Shown here piece by piece: positions 61,971 to 64,000 of a stretch of DNA of 64,000 nucleotides. The translations under genes were made by a program, and so were the position numbers. Location: positions 33,526-97,525 of the forward strand of contig CAJMOB010000012.1 in the NCBI GenBank assembly GCA_905214925.1, in the 5' to 3' direction. This stretch comes from Scybalomonas sp905214925. GTDB taxonomy: Bacteria > Bacillota > Clostridia > Lachnospirales > Lachnospiraceae. Below the pieces are notes generated by a model. It was not told where the DNA came from. It searched no databases and saw nothing but the letters and a program-made list of their open reading frames with translations. Position 1 is the first letter of the stretch, and every line of letters begins with the position of its first letter.

Positions 61971-63872
61971 CTATTTCTTTTCTTTCACTTCTTCTTGCAC
62001 TTTGGCAATAAACTCTTCTAATGTCATTGTCACATTTTCACCAGAATCACGGTAACGAACAGCAACCGTTCCTTGCTCTTCTTCTTTTGCACCTACAATT
62101 ACCATATAAGGAACTTTTTCAAGCTGAGCTTCTCTAATCTTGTAACCAATTTTTTCTGATCTTATATCTTTTTCCGCACGGATTCCAGCTGTTTCTAATG
62201 CTTTATAGATTTTATCTGCGTATTCGCTGTTCTTATCAGAAATTGGAAGAACTTTAGCTTGTACTGGAGCTAACCATACAGGGAATTTACCTGCAAAGTG
62301 CTCGATTAAAATACCAATGAAACGTTCAATAGAACCAAAAGCAACACGGTGAATCATAATTGGACGATGTTTTTCTCCATCCGCACCAATATATTCTGCA
62401 TTAAAACGAAGTGGTAATTGGAAATCTAACTGAATTGTTCCACACTGCCATGTTCTTCCAATGGAATCTTCTAAGTGGAAATCGATCTTTGGTCCATAGA
62501 ACGCTCCATCTCCTTCGTTTATAACATAAGGAAGTCCGAGTTCATCAAGAGCCTTTCTTAACCCTTCTGTTGCTAATTCCCAATCTTCATCGCTTCCCAT
62601 ACTATCTTCTGGTCTTGTGGAAAGTTCTACATGATATTTAAATCCAAATAAACTGTATACCTCATCAATAAGACGAGCAACCCCTTTGATTTCGTCTGTG
62701 ATCTGATCTGGTGTCATAAAGATATGCGCATCATCTTGTGTAAAACAACGAACACGGAACAAACCATGTAATGCACCAGATTTTTCATGACGATGAACTA
62801 ATCCTAATTCCCCAACACGCATTGGAAGATCTCGATAAGAATGAGGTTCCATTTTGTATACTAACATTCCACCTGGACAGTTCATTGGTTTTACAGCAAA
62901 ATCCGTATCATCGATTACTGTTGTGTACATATTTTCTTTATAATGATCCCAGTGACCAGATGTTTCCCATAATTGGCGATTTAACATAATTGGTGTAGAA
63001 ACTTCTACATATCCTTCTCTTCTATGAAGTTCTCTCCAATAATCAATTAATGTATTTTTTAAGATCATTCCCTTTGGTAAGAAAAATGGGAATCCAGGAC
63101 CTTCATCTAAAAGTGCAAATAATCCTAACTCTTTTCCTAACTTTCTATGGTCACGTTTTTTTGCTTCTTCCATCATTGTCAAATAAGCATCTAATTCTGA
63201 TGCCTTTGGAAAAGCAGTACCATAAATTCTTGTAAGCATTTTATTTTTTTCACTTCCACGCCAATAAGCACCTGCAATAGAAGTTAATTTAAATGCCTTT
63301 ACATATTTTGTAGACATTAAATGAGGTCCTGCACATAAGTCTACATATTCCCCTTGTTTATAAAAACTAATGGTTTCTCCTTCTGGCAATTCTTCAATTA
63401 ATTCCACTTTATATGGCTCTTCTTTTTCTTTCATAAACGCAATGGCTTCTTCTCTTGGAAGCTCAAAACGTTCTAAAGGAAGATTTTCTTTTACAATTTT
63501 TTTCATTTCTGCTTCGATTTTTTCTAAATCATCTGGTGTAAAAGGTGTTTCCCGATCGAAGTCATAATAAAAACCATCGGCAATGGAAGGTCCAATTGCT
63601 AATTTTGTTTCTGGATAAAGACGTTTTATTGCTTGTGCCATAATATGAGATGCTGTATGGCGAAACGCATGTCTTCCTTCCTCTGAATTAAAATCAAAAA
63701 TTTCTAATTCACAATCTTCCAAAACAACAGTACGAAGATCTGCTTCCTCTCCATTTATTTTTGCTACACAAGCATTGGAAGCAATACTTCCACCTAGTGA
63801 TTTTGCAATTTCAATAATAGACATTGGCTGTTCAAATTCACGAACAGAACCATTTTTAAAAGATACTTTCAT
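61971..63872 (-). CDS. thrS: Threonyl-tRNA synthetase, second copy
   Basis: 633 residues: TGS (1-60), editing domain with HTASHIMAQA and CAGPH, catalytic core, anticodon-binding domain (C-terminal 100 residues). ATG 63872 with AGGAGG 10 bases upstream; the longer ATG lies in the ribosome binding site. Compared with the other copy it differs in many core positions, e.g. MNCPGGMLVYK versus MTCPFQYYVYK. A regulatory leader, if present, lies mostly outside the window. Comparable to the thrS/thrZ pair known in Bacillus subtilis. Confidence 0.93.
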   Translation of the reverse strand: MKVSFKNGSVREFEQPMSIIEIAKSLGGSIASNACVAKINGEEADLRTVVLEDCELEIFDFNSEEGRHAFRHTASHIMAQAIKRLYPETKLAIGPSIADGFYYDFDRETPFTPDDLEKIEAEMKKIVKENLPLERFELPREEAIAFMKEKEEPYKVELIEELPEGETISFYKQGEYVDLCAGPHLMSTKYVKAFKLTSIAGAYWRGSEKNKMLTRIYGTAFPKASELDAYLTMMEEAKKRDHRKLGKELGLFALLDEGPGFPFFLPKGMILKNTLIDYWRELHRREGYVEVSTPIMLNRQLWETSGHWDHYKENMYTTVIDDTDFAVKPMNCPGGMLVYKMEPHSYRDLPMRVGELGLVHRHEKSGALHGLFRVRCFTQDDAHIFMTPDQITDEIKGVARLIDEVYSLFGFKYHVELSTRPEDSMGSDEDWELATEGLRKALDELGLPYVINEGDGAFYGPKIDFHLEDSIGRTWQCGTIQLDFQLPLRFNAEYIGADGEKHRPIMIHRVAFGSIERFIGILIEHFAGKFPVWLAPVQAKVLPISDKNSEYADKIYKALETAGIRAEKDIRSEKIGYKIREAQLEKVPYMVIVGAKEEEQGTVAVRYRDSGENVTMTLEEFIAKVQEEVKEKK

Positions 63873-63902
63873 TTTTTTACTTCCTCCTATCATGTTATCT
63901 AA

Positions 63903-63947
63903 AGAATAAAGTGTGCATTACTCTCTTTGCGAGAATTCCTATAACAT
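63903..63947 (-). repeat. Post-terminator-type short repeat before second thrS
   Basis: Minus strand ATGTTATAGGAATTCTCGCA, then GCACACTTTATTC; the same element as near 47211, 52916 and 58079. Confidence 0.6.
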
Positions 63948-63950
63948 AGT

Positions 63951-63997
63951 CAAGACCACCGGCTTAGCCGGTGGCTTGATTTGACCCTATAAGGGTC
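63951..63997. other. GC-rich hairpins at the right edge
   Basis: CAAG-CCACCGGC with GCCGGTGG-CTTG arms (63951-63978) around TTA, then GACCCTATAAGGGTC (63983-63997). They resemble subterminal hairpins of IS200/IS605 elements or a leader terminator of thrS. The rest is outside the window. Confidence 0.35.
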
Positions 63998-64000
63998 ATT

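Noticed and set aside
1..64000. CRISPR arrays, tRNA and rRNA genes
   Set aside because: No regularly spaced direct repeats and no recognisable tRNA or rRNA sequence were seen on reading both strands; a dedicated scan was not possible.

Overview
The window is AT-rich and carries many features of a low-GC anaerobic Firmicute, most likely a gut-type member of Clostridia (Lachnospiraceae-like). Evidence: strong AGGAGG-type ribosome binding sites, two T-box leaders, BglG/LicT antiterminators with RAT sites, ferredoxins, a spore-coat (CotS)-like kinase, an archaeal-type AspRS and several M20 amidohydrolases. The species was not identified. I found no rRNA, tRNA, CRISPR array or intact transposase.

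Layout. 0-3.2 kb: edge fragments and a GNAT remnant, a lactonase-like metallo-beta-lactamase divergent from a TetR regulator, and a HipA-like kinase that has lost its N-terminus. 3.2-11.9 kb: one long minus-strand operon with polar amino-acid ABC transporter parts (two permeases, one ATPase, three substrate-binding lipoproteins), an M20 amidohydrolase, a polyferredoxin and a molybdopterin oxidoreductase. This looks like import plus redox processing of an unknown amino-acid-like compound. 12.0-14.2 kb: yccF and a cluster of decayed genes. 14.4-18.8 kb: a P-type cation ATPase behind a terminator-containing leader, a DUF2935 protein and an arsA remnant. 18.9-24.6 kb: an HD-GYP protein, an orphan pstS, two Crp/Fnr regulators, a cupin/ferredoxin pair and a superoxide dismutase. 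24.7-26.5 kb: a second-type AspRS gene behind a 420-base leader that encodes a 15-residue peptide with three consecutive Asp codons, mutually exclusive hairpins and an intrinsic terminator. I consider this the most interesting element.

26.6-32.3 kb: T-box-controlled metNIQ plus an M20 amidohydrolase and an aldehyde dehydrogenase. 32.3-46.2 kb: DegV, a stalk-domain cell-wall amidase, glyA, DUF1294, a D-2-hydroxyacid dehydrogenase, a phosphohexomutase, a CotS-like protein, cca and an OpuC-type osmoprotectant transporter. 46.3-59.2 kb: a DUF523-Ogt fusion, a glucose PTS with its antiterminator, thrS with a T-box, a CAP-domain secreted protein, and a beta-glucoside system (6-phospho-beta-glucosidase, PTS, LicT). 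59.2-64 kb: a structured intergenic region, a small ORF, a GH31 gene cut by a rearrangement against a LacI remnant, and a second thrS.

RNA-level control dominates: two T-boxes, four RAT/terminator sites, a leader-peptide attenuator and an unassigned leader on the cation ATPase. A short repeated sequence recurs just after several of these leader terminators. Starts were moved downstream of the longest frame wherever a Shine-Dalgarno sequence demanded it; these choices are given per entry.
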